Source: Actinobacillus indolicus
GTDB lineage: Bacteria > Pseudomonadota > Gammaproteobacteria > Enterobacterales > Pasteurellaceae
Reading direction: 5' to 3'
NCBI RefSeq assembly: GCF_901764975.1
Contig: NZ_CABFKH010000001.1
Span: 62,001 to 126,000 of the forward strand
DNA length: 64,000 bases
Of the stretch, positions 46,127 through 56,291 are shown one piece after another; within the stretch, counting starts at the first letter, position 1, and the number at the start of each line of letters is the position of its first letter. The translations under genes and the position numbers were made by a program. A model generated the notes under the pieces. That model saw nothing but the letters and a program-made list of their open reading frames with translations, made no database searches and had not been told where the DNA came from.

Positions 46127-48811
46127 ATGTTTACAAAATTAATGACCGCTATTTTTGGTAGTAGCAATGATCGTACTTTACGCCGTTTAAACAAGCGTGT
46201 CGCACAAATTAACCGTTTAGAAGCTGAATTTGAAAAATTAACCGATGAACAATTACAAGCGAAAACCGCTGAATTTAAACAACGTTTAGCGGAAGGGGCT
46301 ACCTTAGACAGCTTATTACACGAAGCCTTTGCCACTGTGCGTGAAGCGAGTAAGCGTGTGCTAGGTATGCGTCATTTTGATGTGCAGTTAATCGGCGGTA
46401 TGGTGCTGACCGAACGTAATATTGCAGAAATGCGTACGGGTGAAGGTAAAACCTTAACTGCAACCTTACCTTGTTACTTAAATGCCTTGACGGGTAAAGG
46501 GGTTCACGTTGTGACGGTGAATGACTACTTGGCACGTCGTGATGCGGAAACTAACCGTCCGTTATTTGAATTTTTAGGCATGACCGTTGCGGTGAATATT
46601 CCAGGGCTTCCGTCCGATGTTAAACGTCAAGCCTATTTGGCGGACATTACTTATGCAACGAACAGCGAGCTTGGCTTTGACTACCTGCGTGATAACTTAG
46701 CTCACTCAAAAGAAGAGCGTTTCCAACGTCCGTTACACTATGCGTTAGTGGACGAAGTGGACTCGATTTTAATTGATGAAGCTCGTACACCGCTGATTAT
46801 TTCAGGCCCTGCCGAAGATGCGACACAAATTTATCAAGCGATTGATAAGGTTATTCCGCATTTAATTGCGCAAGATAAAGAAGATACCGAAGAATACACG
46901 GGCGATGGCGATTTCACCCTTGATCTGAAAAGCAAACAAGCCCACTTGACCGAGCGTGGTCAGGTGAAAGTCGAAAATATTTTGACGGAAATGGGCTTAA
47001 TGCACGAAGGGGAAAGCCTTTATCACCCTGCTCGTATTAGCTTATTACACCACGTTTATGCGGCATTACGCGCCCACAAGCTGTTTGAAGTGAATGTCGA
47101 TTATATCGTGAAAGATGGCGAGATCGTGATCATTGACGAACATACCGGTCGTACAATGGCTGGTCGTCGTTGGTCAGATGGTTTACATCAAGCGATTGAA
47201 GCCAAAGAAGGGGTGAACATTCAGGGCGAAAACCAAACTGTTGCCTCTATTACTTATCAAAACTACTTCCGTCTATATGAAAAATTAGCGGGTATGACGG
47301 GAACAGCGGACACCGAAGCCTTTGAGTTCCAACAAATCTACGGCTTAGATACGGTGGTGATTCCAACCAACCGCCCGATGATCCGTGACGACAAAACCGA
47401 TTTAATGTTTAAGAGCGAACCGGAGAAATTCCAAGCGGTGATTAAGGATATTCAGGATTGTATGGCTCGTAATCAGCCTGTATTAGTCGGTACGATTTCG
47501 ATTGAAAAATCAGAAGCACTGTCAGAAGCACTAAAACAAGCAGGTATTCCGCATAAAGTATTGAATGCAAAATTCCACGCACAAGAAGCGGAAATCGTTG
47601 CTGATGCAGGTTATCCAGGGGCAGTTACCATTGCCACGAATATGGCTGGCCGTGGTACGGATATTGTGCTTGGCGGTAACTGGAAAGCAGAAATTGCAAA
47701 ATTAGAAAACCCAACCCAAGAGCAAATTGACGAGATCAAAGCAAAATGGCAAGAGCGTCACGACATTGTAATGCAAGCGGGTGGTTTACACATTATCGGT
47801 ACAGAACGCCACGAGTCTCGTCGTATCGACAACCAGTTGCGTGGTCGTTCAGGCCGTCAAGGTGACCCTGGTTCATCACGTTTCTACCTGTCATTAGATG
47901 ATGCGTTAATGCGTATTTATCTCAACGAAGGTAAGCTCAATATGATGCGTAAAGCCTTTACCGAAGAAGGCGAAGCAATGGAATCGAAATTGCTGACTAA
48001 AGTGATTGCTTCAGCTCAAGCAAAAGTAGAAGCGCACAACTTTGACGGACGTAAACAGCTTTTACAATACGATGATGTCGCAAACGAACAACGTAAAGCG
48101 ATTTACGAGCAACGTAACTACTTACTTGAAACAGACGATATTTCAGCGATGATCAACACCGTGCGTGAAGATGTGTTTAATGCGGTAATTGACCAGTATA
48201 TTCCGCCACAATCAATCGAAGAAATGTGGGACGTTCCCGCATTAGAGAACCGCTTGAAACAAGAATTCGGTATGGATTTACCGATTGTGAAATGGCTGGA
48301 TGAAGAGAGCGATTTACACGAAGATACGTTACGTGAACGTATCATCAACATTGCTAAAGAGCAGTATCAAGCGAAGGAAGCGATGGTGGGTGCAGAAGTC
48401 ATGCGTAGTTTTGAAAAAGGCGTGATGTTGCAGAACCTTGATGAACTTTGGAAAGAGCATTTATCAGCAATGGATTACTTACGCAAAGGAATTCACTTAC
48501 GCGGTTATGCCCAAAAAGATCCGAAGCAAGAGTATAAAAAAGAGTCTTTTGCAATGTTCACCAATATGCTTGATCAGCTGAAATCGAACGTCATCAGCGT
48601 GTTAAGCCGTATTCAAGTTCGTAGCCAAGAAGAAGTCGAGCAGGCGGAGCGTGAGAGCCAAGCTCATGCTGAACAAGAATCGGCACGCTATCATGCAGAA
48701 GGAGAGGATGACGATTTTTCCAATTTAAATATCGGACGTAATGAACCTTGCCCATGCGGTTCGGGCAAAAAATACAAACATTGCCACGGTAATAAAGCCA
48801 AATATGCTTAA
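46127..48811 (+). CDS. secA: Preprotein translocase ATPase SecA
   Basis: SecA drives precursor proteins through SecYEG with ATP. The 894 residues are close to the E. coli 901. Seen are Walker [12 protein letters not shown] (about 102-112), Walker [22 protein letters not shown], the second nucleotide-binding fold ([20 protein letters not shown]), the [22 protein letters not shown] motif, and a C-terminal zinc/SecB-binding tail [17 protein letters not shown]. secM lies upstream with a potential regulatory hairpin, and mutT follows after a terminator, as in E. coli. Confidence 0.99.
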   Translation: MFTKLMTAIFGSSNDRTLRRLNKRVAQINRLEAEFEKLTDEQLQAKTAEFKQRLAEGATLDSLLHEAFATVREASKRVLGMRHFDVQLIGGMVLTERNIAEMRTGEGKTLTATLPCYLNALTGKGVHVVTVNDYLARRDAETNRPLFEFLGMTVAVNIPGLPSDVKRQAYLADITYATNSELGFDYLRDNLAHSKEERFQRPLHYALVDEVDSILIDEARTPLIISGPAEDATQIYQAIDKVIPHLIAQDKEDTEEYTGDGDFTLDLKSKQAHLTERGQVKVENILTEMGLMHEGESLYHPARISLLHHVYAALRAHKLFEVNVDYIVKDGEIVIIDEHTGRTMAGRRWSDGLHQAIEAKEGVNIQGENQTVASITYQNYFRLYEKLAGMTGTADTEAFEFQQIYGLDTVVIPTNRPMIRDDKTDLMFKSEPEKFQAVIKDIQDCMARNQPVLVGTISIEKSEALSEALKQAGIPHKVLNAKFHAQEAEIVADAGYPGAVTIATNMAGRGTDIVLGGNWKAEIAKLENPTQEQIDEIKAKWQERHDIVMQAGGLHIIGTERHESRRIDNQLRGRSGRQGDPGSSRFYLSLDDALMRIYLNEGKLNMMRKAFTEEGEAMESKLLTKVIASAQAKVEAHNFDGRKQLLQYDDVANEQRKAIYEQRNYLLETDDISAMINTVREDVFNAVIDQYIPPQSIEEMWDVPALENRLKQEFGMDLPIVKWLDEESDLHEDTLRERIINIAKEQYQAKEAMVGAEVMRSFEKGVMLQNLDELWKEHLSAMDYLRKGIHLRGYAQKDPKQEYKKESFAMFTNMLDQLKSNVISVLSRIQVRSQEEVEQAERESQAHAEQESARYHAEGEDDDFSNLNIGRNEPCPCGSGKKYKHCHGNKAKYA

Positions 48812-48815
48812 CCTA

Positions 48816-48859
48816 CAAGCGGTCGATTTTGCAAAAATTTTTGCAGATTTGACCGCTTG
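48816..48859 (+). terminator. Hairpin of two facing uptake signals behind secA
   Basis: caagcggtc (48816-48824) and gaccgcttg (48851-48859) form a perfect 9-bp stem; the inner gattttgcaaaa / ttttttgcagatt can pair partly. There is no T-run after it, so read-through to mutT is possible. Confidence 0.65.
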
Positions 48860-48884
48860 CAGCTTAAATTGACAGGAGCGCACA

Positions 48885-49292
48885 ATGTCTAAACCTCGCA
48901 TTCAAGTTTCTGCGGGTATTATTCGTAACGAATTTAAACAGATTTATCTAAGTCGTCGTCTTGAAGGGCAAGATTTCGCCCAATCATTAGAATTCCCCGG
49001 CGGTAAAGTTGCACCAGGTGAAACACCTGAAGAAGCCTTACGCCGTGAACTCGAAGAAGAGGTAGGCATTCACGTTTTGAGTGCTTTCCCCTATGAGCAT
49101 TTTAGCTTTGAATATCCGACAAAAGTGATTGAATTTTTCTTCTATTTGGTTGAAGAGTGGATTGGAGAACCTTTTGGACGTGAAGGGCAAGAAGGCTTCT
49201 GGATTGAACAAGCTGAGTTAGAAGAAGGGCAGTTCCCGCCAGCGAATGCTGATTTGATTCGTAAACTAAAAACAGAAGTACTACATAAATAG
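48885..49292 (+). CDS. mutT: 8-oxo-dGTP diphosphatase MutT
   Basis: MutT removes oxidised guanine nucleotides from the pool and so prevents A:T to C:G mutations. The 135 residues contain a full Nudix box (GGKVAPGETPEEALRRELEEEVGI, about 40-63) and the MutT N-terminus IQVSAGIIRNEFKQIYLSRR. RBS acagga... precedes the ATG at good spacing. It lies directly after secA, the usual order in enteric bacteria and Pasteurellaceae. Confidence 0.96.
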   Translation: MSKPRIQVSAGIIRNEFKQIYLSRRLEGQDFAQSLEFPGGKVAPGETPEEALRRELEEEVGIHVLSAFPYEHFSFEYPTKVIEFFFYLVEEWIGEPFGREGQEGFWIEQAELEEGQFPPANADLIRKLKTEVLHK

Positions 49293-49317
49293 CGGGCTTC
49301 TGTTTTATATCTTATCA

Positions 49318-49349
49318 GGGATAGCGAGAGTGCTATCCCTTTGTTTTAT
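49318..49349 (+). terminator. Rho-independent terminator of mutT
   Basis: agggatagc (49318-49326) and gctatccct (49333-49341) form a 9-bp stem, followed by ttgtttta. It lies at the 3' end of convergent recN. Confidence 0.85.
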
Positions 49350-51025
49350 GCTGTCTCAGCCAAATCTAACATTTCCTGTGCATTTGCTAATACCGCATCG
49401 GTAATTTTTTCCCCCCCTAACAATCGGGCTAAGGCTTTTACTCGTTCTTTTGGTGTCAGCAAGCTCATTTTGGTTTCGGTTTGATTATTTTCAACTTGTT
49501 TTTGCACGTTAAAATGATGATTACCGTGACTTGCTACTTGCGGTAAATGGGTCACACATAGCACTTGGCATTTTTTACCTAATTGGCGTAATAATCTGCC
49601 GACCACCGTTGCCGTTGGTCCGCTGATCCCAACATCGACTTCATCAAAAATAATCGTTGGCGTTGAAAGTTTATTCGCCGTCAAAACTTGCACCGTAAGG
49701 GAAATCCGTGATAATTCGCCACCAGATGCAATTTTGGCTAATGGTTGGGCATTTTGCCCTAAGTTACTGCGAAGATTAAATTCAACGAAATCAGCCCCAT
49801 TTGCGGATAATTTGTCGAGATTATGCTGAATATCAATGAAAAATTCACCGTTTTCCATTGCTAATTGTTTGATCTGTTTGGTCACTTGGGCTGACAGTTT
49901 TTGCCCTGCATCGACCCGCTTGCGATAAATTTTTTCTGCTAATTCAACACATTGTTGATAGGCTTGTTGCTCGTCTGCAATTAACTGTTCTTCATTTTCC
50001 GCAAAATCTAATAGGGTTTGTAGCTCTTGTCTTAAGTCTAAATGTTTTTGCCATAGCTTATCTGGGGTAATGTGATGTTTGCGAGCCAGTTGCATTGTTT
50101 GGCTAATACGTTGATCTAATTCATTTAATAGCTCAGGATCTTGTTCGATTTTATTGGCAAGATGATTAATTTCAGAACTGGCTTCCTGTACTTGAATTAA
50201 GGCTTCATTGAGCATTTCTAATGCCGATTGATATTGGCTATCGACTTCGACTAACGCTTCCAAATCCCGAATTGCACGATAGAGCATGGTATACACATTG
50301 GCATTATCATCACTTAACAAATTCAATACAGATTGTGAGAGCTCCGTTAATTGCTCGGAATTCGCAAGGCGAGCGTGATCTTCTTCGAGTTGCTCAAATT
50401 CCCCCTCTTTAATCGCAAATTCATCGAGTTCTTCCACTTGATATTGCAAAAGTTGTTTGCGAGCTTCATTCTCTTGGCATTGTTGATGGAAATTTTTCAC
50501 CTGTTTATGCAATTTTCGCCAACAATGATATTGCGTTGCCATTTCCGCTAATAAGGGGTGTAAATTGGCATAATTATCCACCACTTCAAGCTGATACTCA
50601 CTTTTCAGTAAGAGCTGTGGAGCGTGCTGACCATTCAAATGAATAAGGTATTGCCCAAGCTCTCGCAGTTGCGAAACAGGGATTGGGTGATTATTGACAA
50701 AGGCTTTGGAACGCCCTTCCTGATTAATCATACGGCGTAAAATGCACTCTTGTGGATTATCTTCATCGAGTAGCTCGTGTTCCTTTAACCATAAATACGC
50801 AGGGCTAGTAGGTTGCATTGAAAATGTCGCCGAAATATCCGCTTTATCTGCACCATTACGGATCATCGAACTTTCAGAACGATAGCCTAAGCATAGTCCC
50901 AGAGCATCAATCCCGATAGATTTACCTGCTCCAGTTTCCCCTGTAATCACGGACATTCCTTCATTTAATTCAAGGGTTAGGTGACGAACAATCGCAAAAT
51001 TATTGATGGTTAATTGAGTTAGCAT
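49346..51025 (-). CDS. recN: DNA repair protein RecN
   Basis: RecN is an SMC-like ATPase acting early in double-strand break repair. The start at 51025 (MLTQLTINNFAIVRHLTLELNEG) gives 559 residues, near the E. coli 553; the frame is open for 25 more codons, but these overlap the SOS operators. Walker A GETGAGKS, a long coiled-coil middle (about 160-370), the ABC signature LAKIASGGELSRI and Walker B TIIFDEVDVGISG are present. Two LexA boxes upstream fit strong SOS induction. Confidence 0.98.
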   Translation of the reverse strand: MLTQLTINNFAIVRHLTLELNEGMSVITGETGAGKSIGIDALGLCLGYRSESSMIRNGADKADISATFSMQPTSPAYLWLKEHELLDEDNPQECILRRMINQEGRSKAFVNNHPIPVSQLRELGQYLIHLNGQHAPQLLLKSEYQLEVVDNYANLHPLLAEMATQYHCWRKLHKQVKNFHQQCQENEARKQLLQYQVEELDEFAIKEGEFEQLEEDHARLANSEQLTELSQSVLNLLSDDNANVYTMLYRAIRDLEALVEVDSQYQSALEMLNEALIQVQEASSEINHLANKIEQDPELLNELDQRISQTMQLARKHHITPDKLWQKHLDLRQELQTLLDFAENEEQLIADEQQAYQQCVELAEKIYRKRVDAGQKLSAQVTKQIKQLAMENGEFFIDIQHNLDKLSANGADFVEFNLRSNLGQNAQPLAKIASGGELSRISLTVQVLTANKLSTPTIIFDEVDVGISGPTATVVGRLLRQLGKKCQVLCVTHLPQVASHGNHHFNVQKQVENNQTETKMSLLTPKERVKALARLLGGEKITDAVLANAQEMLDLAETA

Positions 51026-51045
51026 AAGAAAATACCCATACAAGA

Positions 51046-51086
51046 TACTGTATGGGCATATAGTAAGTCTGTTTTTATAAACAGTA
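51046..51086 (-). promoter_or_regulatory. Tandem LexA boxes upstream of recN
   Basis: The distal site (51067-51086) contains ctgt-N8-acag exactly. The proximal site (51046-51065) contains ctgt-N8-atag, one mismatch. They are adjacent, 21 bases apart, and end about 20 bases before the recN start. Confidence 0.88.
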
Positions 51087-51106
51087 AATAGGGATTGCAA
51101 AATTTT

Positions 51107-52312
51107 TTATTCATCTGATCGCTTGTCGGTTTGTAAAATCCCCTCTGCACAAGCAAACGCCGACGACCATGCCCATTGGAAATTATAGCCACCAAGCCAG
51201 CCTGTTACATCAAGCACTTCGCCGATAAAATATAACCCCTGAACGTTTTTCGCTTCCATTGTTTTGGACGAAATGTAATCAGTATCAACCCCACCCATTG
51301 TGACTTCAGCGGTGCGATAGCCTTCAGTGCCGTTTGGTAAAAACTGCCAGTGATGAATAAAGTGATCTAAAAAGGTAAGATCAGCTTTGTTCAGTTGAGC
51401 GATAATCTGATCTTTGATCATCTGCTGCTCAATCCACAGTTCGACTAGTTTTTTCGGTAAATAACGAGATAATACGGTTTTTAATTGCAATTTCGGCGAA
51501 GATTGACGCAGTTCGTTTAAAATATCAAGGATAGAATTGGACGGTAATAAATCAATTTCTACCGTTTCACCCAAATCCCAGTAATTTGAAATTTGTAGAA
51601 TAGCAGGCCCAGATAATCCACGATGAGTAAACAACATCTGATTGCTAAAGATTTTATTACGATTGCTTACGCTAACGGGTAAAGCGATACCAGATAAGGT
51701 AGCGAAGATCTTATCACACTCTTTCCAAGTAAACGGCACAAGGCTTGCACGAACGGGGATAACAGGAATACCAAACTGCTCGGCAATTTTATAACCGAAT
51801 GGGCTTGCCCCTAAGCCAGCCATTGACAAACCACCTGTGGCAATAATCAGATTTTCCGTTTGATAGCTTTCACAAGCGGTCTGAATGTGGAAAAAATTTG
51901 CAAATTTTTCGATGGAACTGACCGCTTGTCGAAGCCGAATATCTACGTTGCCTTTCTCACATTCAGCTTGTAGCAGATCGACAATCTGTTGCGAGCTTTC
52001 ATCGCAGAACAGTTGCCCCAACTCTTTTTCGTGATAAGTAATACCATAGCTCGCCACAAGCGAAATAAAATCCCAGTTGGTATAGCGAGCCAGTGCCGAC
52101 TTGACGAAATGGCGATTTTGGCAAATATAGTGATTGGGAGTGACATCTAAATTGGTGAAATTACAAAAGCCACCACCCGACATTAAAATCTTCCGCCCGA
52201 TTTTTTTGCCGTTATCTAGCACCAATACCGATTTTCCTCCTTGCCCGATCTGTGCCGCACAAAATAAACCTGCCGCCCCAGCACCGATGATAATTGCATC
52301 AAATTGTTTCAT
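51107..52312 (-). CDS. BaiN/YhiN-family flavoprotein
   Basis: A 401-residue FAD-dependent oxidoreductase of the HI0933/YhiN (BaiN-like) family. The N-terminal dinucleotide motif FDAIIIGAGAAGLFCAAQIG, the family motif KKIGRKILMSGGGFCNFTN, LIIATGGLSMAGLGASPFGYKIAEQFG, and the C-terminal GLYFIGEVLDVTGWLGGYNFQWAWSSAFACAEGI are all present. A named member reduces bile-acid intermediates in gut Clostridium, but the role in proteobacteria is unknown. It precedes recN on the same strand, but recN has its own SOS promoter. Confidence 0.93.
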   Translation of the reverse strand: MKQFDAIIIGAGAAGLFCAAQIGQGGKSVLVLDNGKKIGRKILMSGGGFCNFTNLDVTPNHYICQNRHFVKSALARYTNWDFISLVASYGITYHEKELGQLFCDESSQQIVDLLQAECEKGNVDIRLRQAVSSIEKFANFFHIQTACESYQTENLIIATGGLSMAGLGASPFGYKIAEQFGIPVIPVRASLVPFTWKECDKIFATLSGIALPVSVSNRNKIFSNQMLFTHRGLSGPAILQISNYWDLGETVEIDLLPSNSILDILNELRQSSPKLQLKTVLSRYLPKKLVELWIEQQMIKDQIIAQLNKADLTFLDHFIHHWQFLPNGTEGYRTAEVTMGGVDTDYISSKTMEAKNVQGLYFIGEVLDVTGWLGGYNFQWAWSSAFACAEGILQTDKRSDE

Positions 52313-52383
52313 ATCGCCCTTTTTATTTGAAATTAGTGTGGTTACCGCTAAAATAGCGTATCTCTCGCTATTTTATACCGATT

Positions 52384-53289
52384 ATGCTAAAAAATCCCCT
52401 GATCCTTAATCTTCTTTATGTACTTGCCATTGGATTAAACATTGTCTTTCTTCGCTATTTCAGCCTACATATTGATGCGTTAAACAATAATGGGGTGCGA
52501 TTTACGGTGGGTGGATTGGTGTTATTCGGGTTAATGTGGTTAAAACACCGCTATGATTTCCGTAAATTAATCGAAAAACCTAAATTAGCCCTGATTGGTG
52601 TGCTGATGGGCGTGATGATGTGCGGCAATATGTACTTTTGGCTGAAAGGTGTGGCATTAACGAATGCAGTGACGGCATCTGTTTCTGGGGTTTTAGCGAT
52701 GCCCTTTGGGATCGCTGTCGCTGGAATCTTCTTTCAAGATGAACGGCAAAAGCTCAAAAACAAAACCTTTTGGTTTGGAAGTTTATTGACGATTTTAGGG
52801 GCATTAGGCTTTGTTTGGTATGGCAAACAGATCGAAGTTGGGGAATATTTTCTACTGGGTTCTTTTTTCTTATTGCTCTCTATTTTAATCCGAAACGTGC
52901 AAAACTTAATGGTGAAATTCGTGAATAATCAGATAAATGTTTTCACGTTAAGTTTTCTGACTTCATTTACAGCAGGGGTATTAAGCCTACTCTTAAGCCA
53001 ACAAAGCGGCAAATTACCTGAATTAACTCAAATCTCTACGTTCTTATTGATTAGCCTGATTTTAGTCGGTATTTATGCGATAGGCGCTGGCATGGTACTG
53101 ACTTTCCATGTAATTCAGCAACAAGGCATTATCACTTACCAAGTGCTTGAATTATTAATGCCGATTTCAACCGCATTTATTGCTTATCTGTTGTTGGATG
53201 AAACCATTTCACCCATGCAGTTCGTTTTTGCAGGTATTGTGATTATCGGTGCAAGTATGGCGTTGGGATTACATAAAACGAAAAAGTAG
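52384..53289 (+). CDS. DMT/EamA-family transporter
   Basis: A 301-residue inner-membrane protein with about ten hydrophobic segments and two EamA halves (about 1-135 and 150-298). Conserved EamA features are NNGVRFTVGGLVLFGLMWLK, VALTNAVTASVSGVLAMPFGIAVAGIFFQDE, and VLELLMPISTAFIAYLLLDETISPMQFVFAGIVIIGAS. The substrate is unknown. No Shine-Dalgarno is obvious before the ATG. It is divergent from the BaiN-like gene and convergent with purD. Confidence 0.88.
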   Translation: MLKNPLILNLLYVLAIGLNIVFLRYFSLHIDALNNNGVRFTVGGLVLFGLMWLKHRYDFRKLIEKPKLALIGVLMGVMMCGNMYFWLKGVALTNAVTASVSGVLAMPFGIAVAGIFFQDERQKLKNKTFWFGSLLTILGALGFVWYGKQIEVGEYFLLGSFFLLLSILIRNVQNLMVKFVNNQINVFTLSFLTSFTAGVLSLLLSQQSGKLPELTQISTFLLISLILVGIYAIGAGMVLTFHVIQQQGIITYQVLELLMPISTAFIAYLLLDETISPMQFVFAGIVIIGASMALGLHKTKK

Positions 53290-53327
53290 AATAAAAAATC
53301 AGGTTTTTAGTATGACTAAAAACCTGA
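53290..53327. terminator. Terminator between convergent DMT gene and purD
   Basis: tcaggtttttagt (53299-53311) and actaaaaacctga (53315-53327) form a perfect 13-bp stem. The - strand tail is attttttatt, so it ends purD transcripts; the + side tail is weaker. Confidence 0.88.
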
Positions 53328-53337
53328 GTATTCATTA

Positions 53338-54624
53338 CTATTTCTGTTCTCTTGCAACAGCTCGATATCCAATATCACGACGATAGAATCGCCCTTGCCA
53401 TTGAATTTTTTCTGCAAGTCTCAACGCTTTTTGTTGAGCATCAAAGACGGTTGAGCCTAATGCGGTTGCACACAAAACACGTCCGCCATTAGTAACTAAT
53501 TTTCCATTTTGTAGCTCAACACCGGCTAAGAACACTTTTTCATCTTGTTGCGTTTCTGTTGGAATACCGGTGATTTCATCCCCTTTACGATAATCACCTG
53601 GATAGCCTTCTGCCGCTAATACAATGCCAAGTGCGGCTTGTTCACACCATTTAGATTGGATTTCATCTAATTTACCGTCACACGCTTTTAAGCAAAGTTC
53701 GACTAAATCGGATTCTAAACGCATCATAATAGGCTGTGTTTCAGGATCGCCAAAGCGGCAGTTAAATTCAATTACTTTAGGTTGACCATTTGGCATAATC
53801 ATCAATCCAGCGTAAAGGAAGCCTGTGTATTCGTTATTTTCACTTGCCATGCCACGAACGGTAGGATAAATGATTTCTTCCATGACACGTTGGTGAATCT
53901 CTGCGGTTACCACGGGGGCTGGGGAATAAGCGCCCATTCCCCCAGTATTTAATCCTTTATCGCCTTCGCCAACACGTTTGTGATCTTGGCTTGTCGCCAT
54001 TGGTTCAACGTGTTTACCATCGACCATAACAATAAAGCTGGCTTCTTCACCATCTAAAAATTCTTCGATAACAACACGGCTACCTGCATCACCAAAAGCA
54101 TTACCTGAAAGCATATCTTTTACAGCATCTTCCGCTTCATCTAATGTCATGGCAACAATCACACCTTTGCCTGCTGCTAAACCGTCCGCTTTAATCACGA
54201 TCGGCGCACCTTTTTCTTTGAGATAGGCGAGAGCTGGCTCTACTTCAGTGAAGTTTTGATATTCTGCGGTTGGGATTTGATGACGTGCAAGGAAGTCTTT
54301 AGTAAAGGCTTTTGAACCTTCTAATTGGGCAGCAGATTGGGTTGGACCAAAAATCTTTAAGCCACTTGCTCGGAAAGCATCGACCACACCAATCACAAGC
54401 GGTGCTTCAGGGCCAACAATGGTTAAGCCAATTTGATTCTCTTGAGCAAATTTAACTAACGCAGGAATATCTGTGGCTGAAATCGCAACATTTTCAATGC
54501 CTGACTCTGTAGCTGTGCCTGCATTACCTGGTGCAACAAACACCTTTGTGGCTAAAGGAGATTGACGAACTTTCCAAGCTAATGCGTGCTCACGTCCACC
54601 GTTACCGATAATTAAAATATTCAT
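53338..54624 (-). CDS. purD: Phosphoribosylamine-glycine ligase PurD
   Basis: PurD joins 5-phosphoribosylamine and glycine with ATP, the second step of purine synthesis. The 428 residues match E. coli PurD (429). Visible are the N-terminal NILIIGNGGREHALAWKVRQSP, the ATP-grasp region (PIVIKADGLAAGKGVIVAMT), and FNCRFGDPETQPIMMRLESDL with the metal ligands. It stands alone; purH, its usual operon partner, is not adjacent. A perfect PurR operator lies 64 bases upstream of the start. Confidence 0.98.
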   Translation of the reverse strand: MNILIIGNGGREHALAWKVRQSPLATKVFVAPGNAGTATESGIENVAISATDIPALVKFAQENQIGLTIVGPEAPLVIGVVDAFRASGLKIFGPTQSAAQLEGSKAFTKDFLARHQIPTAEYQNFTEVEPALAYLKEKGAPIVIKADGLAAGKGVIVAMTLDEAEDAVKDMLSGNAFGDAGSRVVIEEFLDGEEASFIVMVDGKHVEPMATSQDHKRVGEGDKGLNTGGMGAYSPAPVVTAEIHQRVMEEIIYPTVRGMASENNEYTGFLYAGLMIMPNGQPKVIEFNCRFGDPETQPIMMRLESDLVELCLKACDGKLDEIQSKWCEQAALGIVLAAEGYPGDYRKGDEITGIPTETQQDEKVFLAGVELQNGKLVTNGGRVLCATALGSTVFDAQQKALRLAEKIQWQGRFYRRDIGYRAVAREQK

Positions 54625-54687
54625 TTATATTCCCCATAGGTTAAATTTTGCAAAATATTGAGATAATCTGACCGCTTGTAAATAATT

Positions 54688-54703
54688 ACGCAAACGTTTG
54701 CGT
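54688..54703 (-). promoter_or_regulatory. Perfect PurR operator upstream of purD
   Basis: acgcaaacgtttgcgt is identical to the 16-base palindromic PurR consensus. It lies 64 bases upstream of purD and 98 bases upstream of divergent nudC, so it could affect both. Confidence 0.92.
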
Positions 54704-54801
54704 GTTATTTTACCGAATTTATCTCAAAGCTAAAAGAAAAAAACGCATAAAGTCACTTTTATCTTATAATTGGACTATCCCATTTTTTCATAAGGAAAGA
54801 T

Positions 54802-55563
54802 ATGAGCCGTTCTGCATACTGGATTTTAGTCCGAGATTTTGACATTTGCCTTGTTAATGATGACATTCCTTTAGGTTCAATCACTCAATTTGGTTTTGAG
54901 CATCATCAGCCCATTCAAATTGGAGACTATCATTCGACACCTGTTTTTCTGCTACAAGCAGATGAACGGGATCAACATCGAACCTTTGTGAATCTACGCT
55001 CTCAACTTTTTCGTGAAGAAACATTGCGAAACTTATTGCATCGGGCGGTTTCTCTTAATCACTTTCTCAATACGCATCGTTATTGTGGACGTTGTGCAAC
55101 GCCTTTAGTGATGGCTGAAAATGAAATGGCACTACATTGCCCAAATTGTCATCATCGAATTTACCCGACCATCAGCCCTTCGATTATTGTGGCGGTGAGA
55201 CGAGATAAACAGATTTTATTAGCCAACCATTTACGCCATAAAGGTACGATTTATACAACCTTAGCAGGCTTTGTCGAAGCTGGGGAAAGTATCGAAAATG
55301 CAGTTCATCGTGAAGTTTGGGAAGAGTGTGGGATTAAAATTAAAAACTTACGCTATTTTGGTAGTCAGCCTTGGGCATTCCCTAATTCATTGATGTTGGG
55401 CTTTTTGGCGGATTATGAGAGTGGCGAGATTAGGTTACAGGAAGAAGAGATTTGCGATGCAAAATGGTTTCATTGTGATGAAGCCTTACCAGAATTACCA
55501 CCAGAAGGCACTATTGCCTTAAAGCTGATTCAAGCAACACTTAAGTTATGCAAGCAAGCATAA
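54802..55563 (+). CDS. nudC: NAD-cap decapping / NADH pyrophosphatase NudC
   Basis: NudC cleaves NADH and removes NAD caps from RNA 5' ends. The 253 residues carry a zinc ribbon (CGRC...CPNC, about 93-115), the Nudix box GFVEAGESIENAVHREVWEECGI (about 153-175) and the NudC signature SQPWAFPNSLMLGF just after it. RBS aaggaa precedes the ATG. It is divergent from purD and convergent with artM, with a strong bidirectional terminator between. Confidence 0.97.
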   Translation: MSRSAYWILVRDFDICLVNDDIPLGSITQFGFEHHQPIQIGDYHSTPVFLLQADERDQHRTFVNLRSQLFREETLRNLLHRAVSLNHFLNTHRYCGRCATPLVMAENEMALHCPNCHHRIYPTISPSIIVAVRRDKQILLANHLRHKGTIYTTLAGFVEAGESIENAVHREVWEECGIKIKNLRYFGSQPWAFPNSLMLGFLADYESGEIRLQEEEICDAKWFHCDEALPELPPEGTIALKLIQATLKLCKQA

Positions 55564-55596
55564 AAAAGAGCAACGCGATTGCGTTGCTCTTTTCAT
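55564..55596. terminator. Bidirectional terminator between nudC and artM
   Basis: aaaagagcaacgc (55564-55576), loop gatt, gcgttgctctttt (55581-55593): a perfect 13-bp stem with A and T ends usable from both strands. Confidence 0.93.
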
Positions 55597-55607
55597 TTAT
55601 TGGTTAC

Positions 55608-56291
55608 TTAAGCTTTTTCTGCTTCTAAGCGTTCAAATGAAAGTACTCTACGTTCTACCTTACGTAAAATGACGGTCATAATCCCTGTAATCACTAAGTA
55701 GATTGCCCCCGCTAAACCATAGATCGTTAATGCATCATACTCTGTTCCGTAAAGCTGACGAGCATAGCCCATAATATCCATAATAGTAATGGTTGAAGCT
55801 AATGATGTCCCTTTGAATACCAAGATAATCTCATTGCTATAAGATGGTAATGCACGTTTTAACGCATAAGGAACAAGGATTTTTAGTGTCTGTAATCGAT
55901 TTAATCCTAATGCAGCACAGGTTTCCCACTGTCCTTTCGGAATGGCTTTTACTGCACCATGGAACAGTAACGTAGAGTATGCAGCACTATTTAGCGCAAG
56001 GGTCAGCATTGCACAGAACCATGCATCTGAAAGTAGCGACCAGAATGGGCTCTCTACAATCCATTGGAATTGTCCAGGTCCTGCATAAATCAAGAAAAAC
56101 TGTACCAGTAATGGTGTTCCTGTGAATAAGGTTAAGAAACCATTAATCACCGCTTTAATCACACGATTTTCCATTGAGAGTAGGAACGTTAACCCTACGG
56201 CAAGGAAAAATGCTACAATCAATGAAACAAAGGTGAGAAGTAAACTGGTTGGAACACCTTGGATAATCACCATAAAGTATTCTTGCAACAT
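55608..56291 (-). CDS. artM: Arginine ABC transporter permease ArtM
   Basis: ArtM is one of two membrane subunits of the arginine importer. The 227 residues have about five membrane segments. The permease coupling motif is ETCAALGLNRLQTLKILVPYALKRALPSYSNE, and VPTSLLLTFVSLIVAFFLAVGLTFLL is at the N-terminus. Its ATG overlaps the artQ stop (TAATG). It is the last gene of artPIQM. Confidence 0.95.
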   Translation of the reverse strand: MLQEYFMVIIQGVPTSLLLTFVSLIVAFFLAVGLTFLLSMENRVIKAVINGFLTLFTGTPLLVQFFLIYAGPGQFQWIVESPFWSLLSDAWFCAMLTLALNSAAYSTLLFHGAVKAIPKGQWETCAALGLNRLQTLKILVPYALKRALPSYSNEIILVFKGTSLASTITIMDIMGYARQLYGTEYDALTIYGLAGAIYLVITGIMTVILRKVERRVLSFERLEAEKA

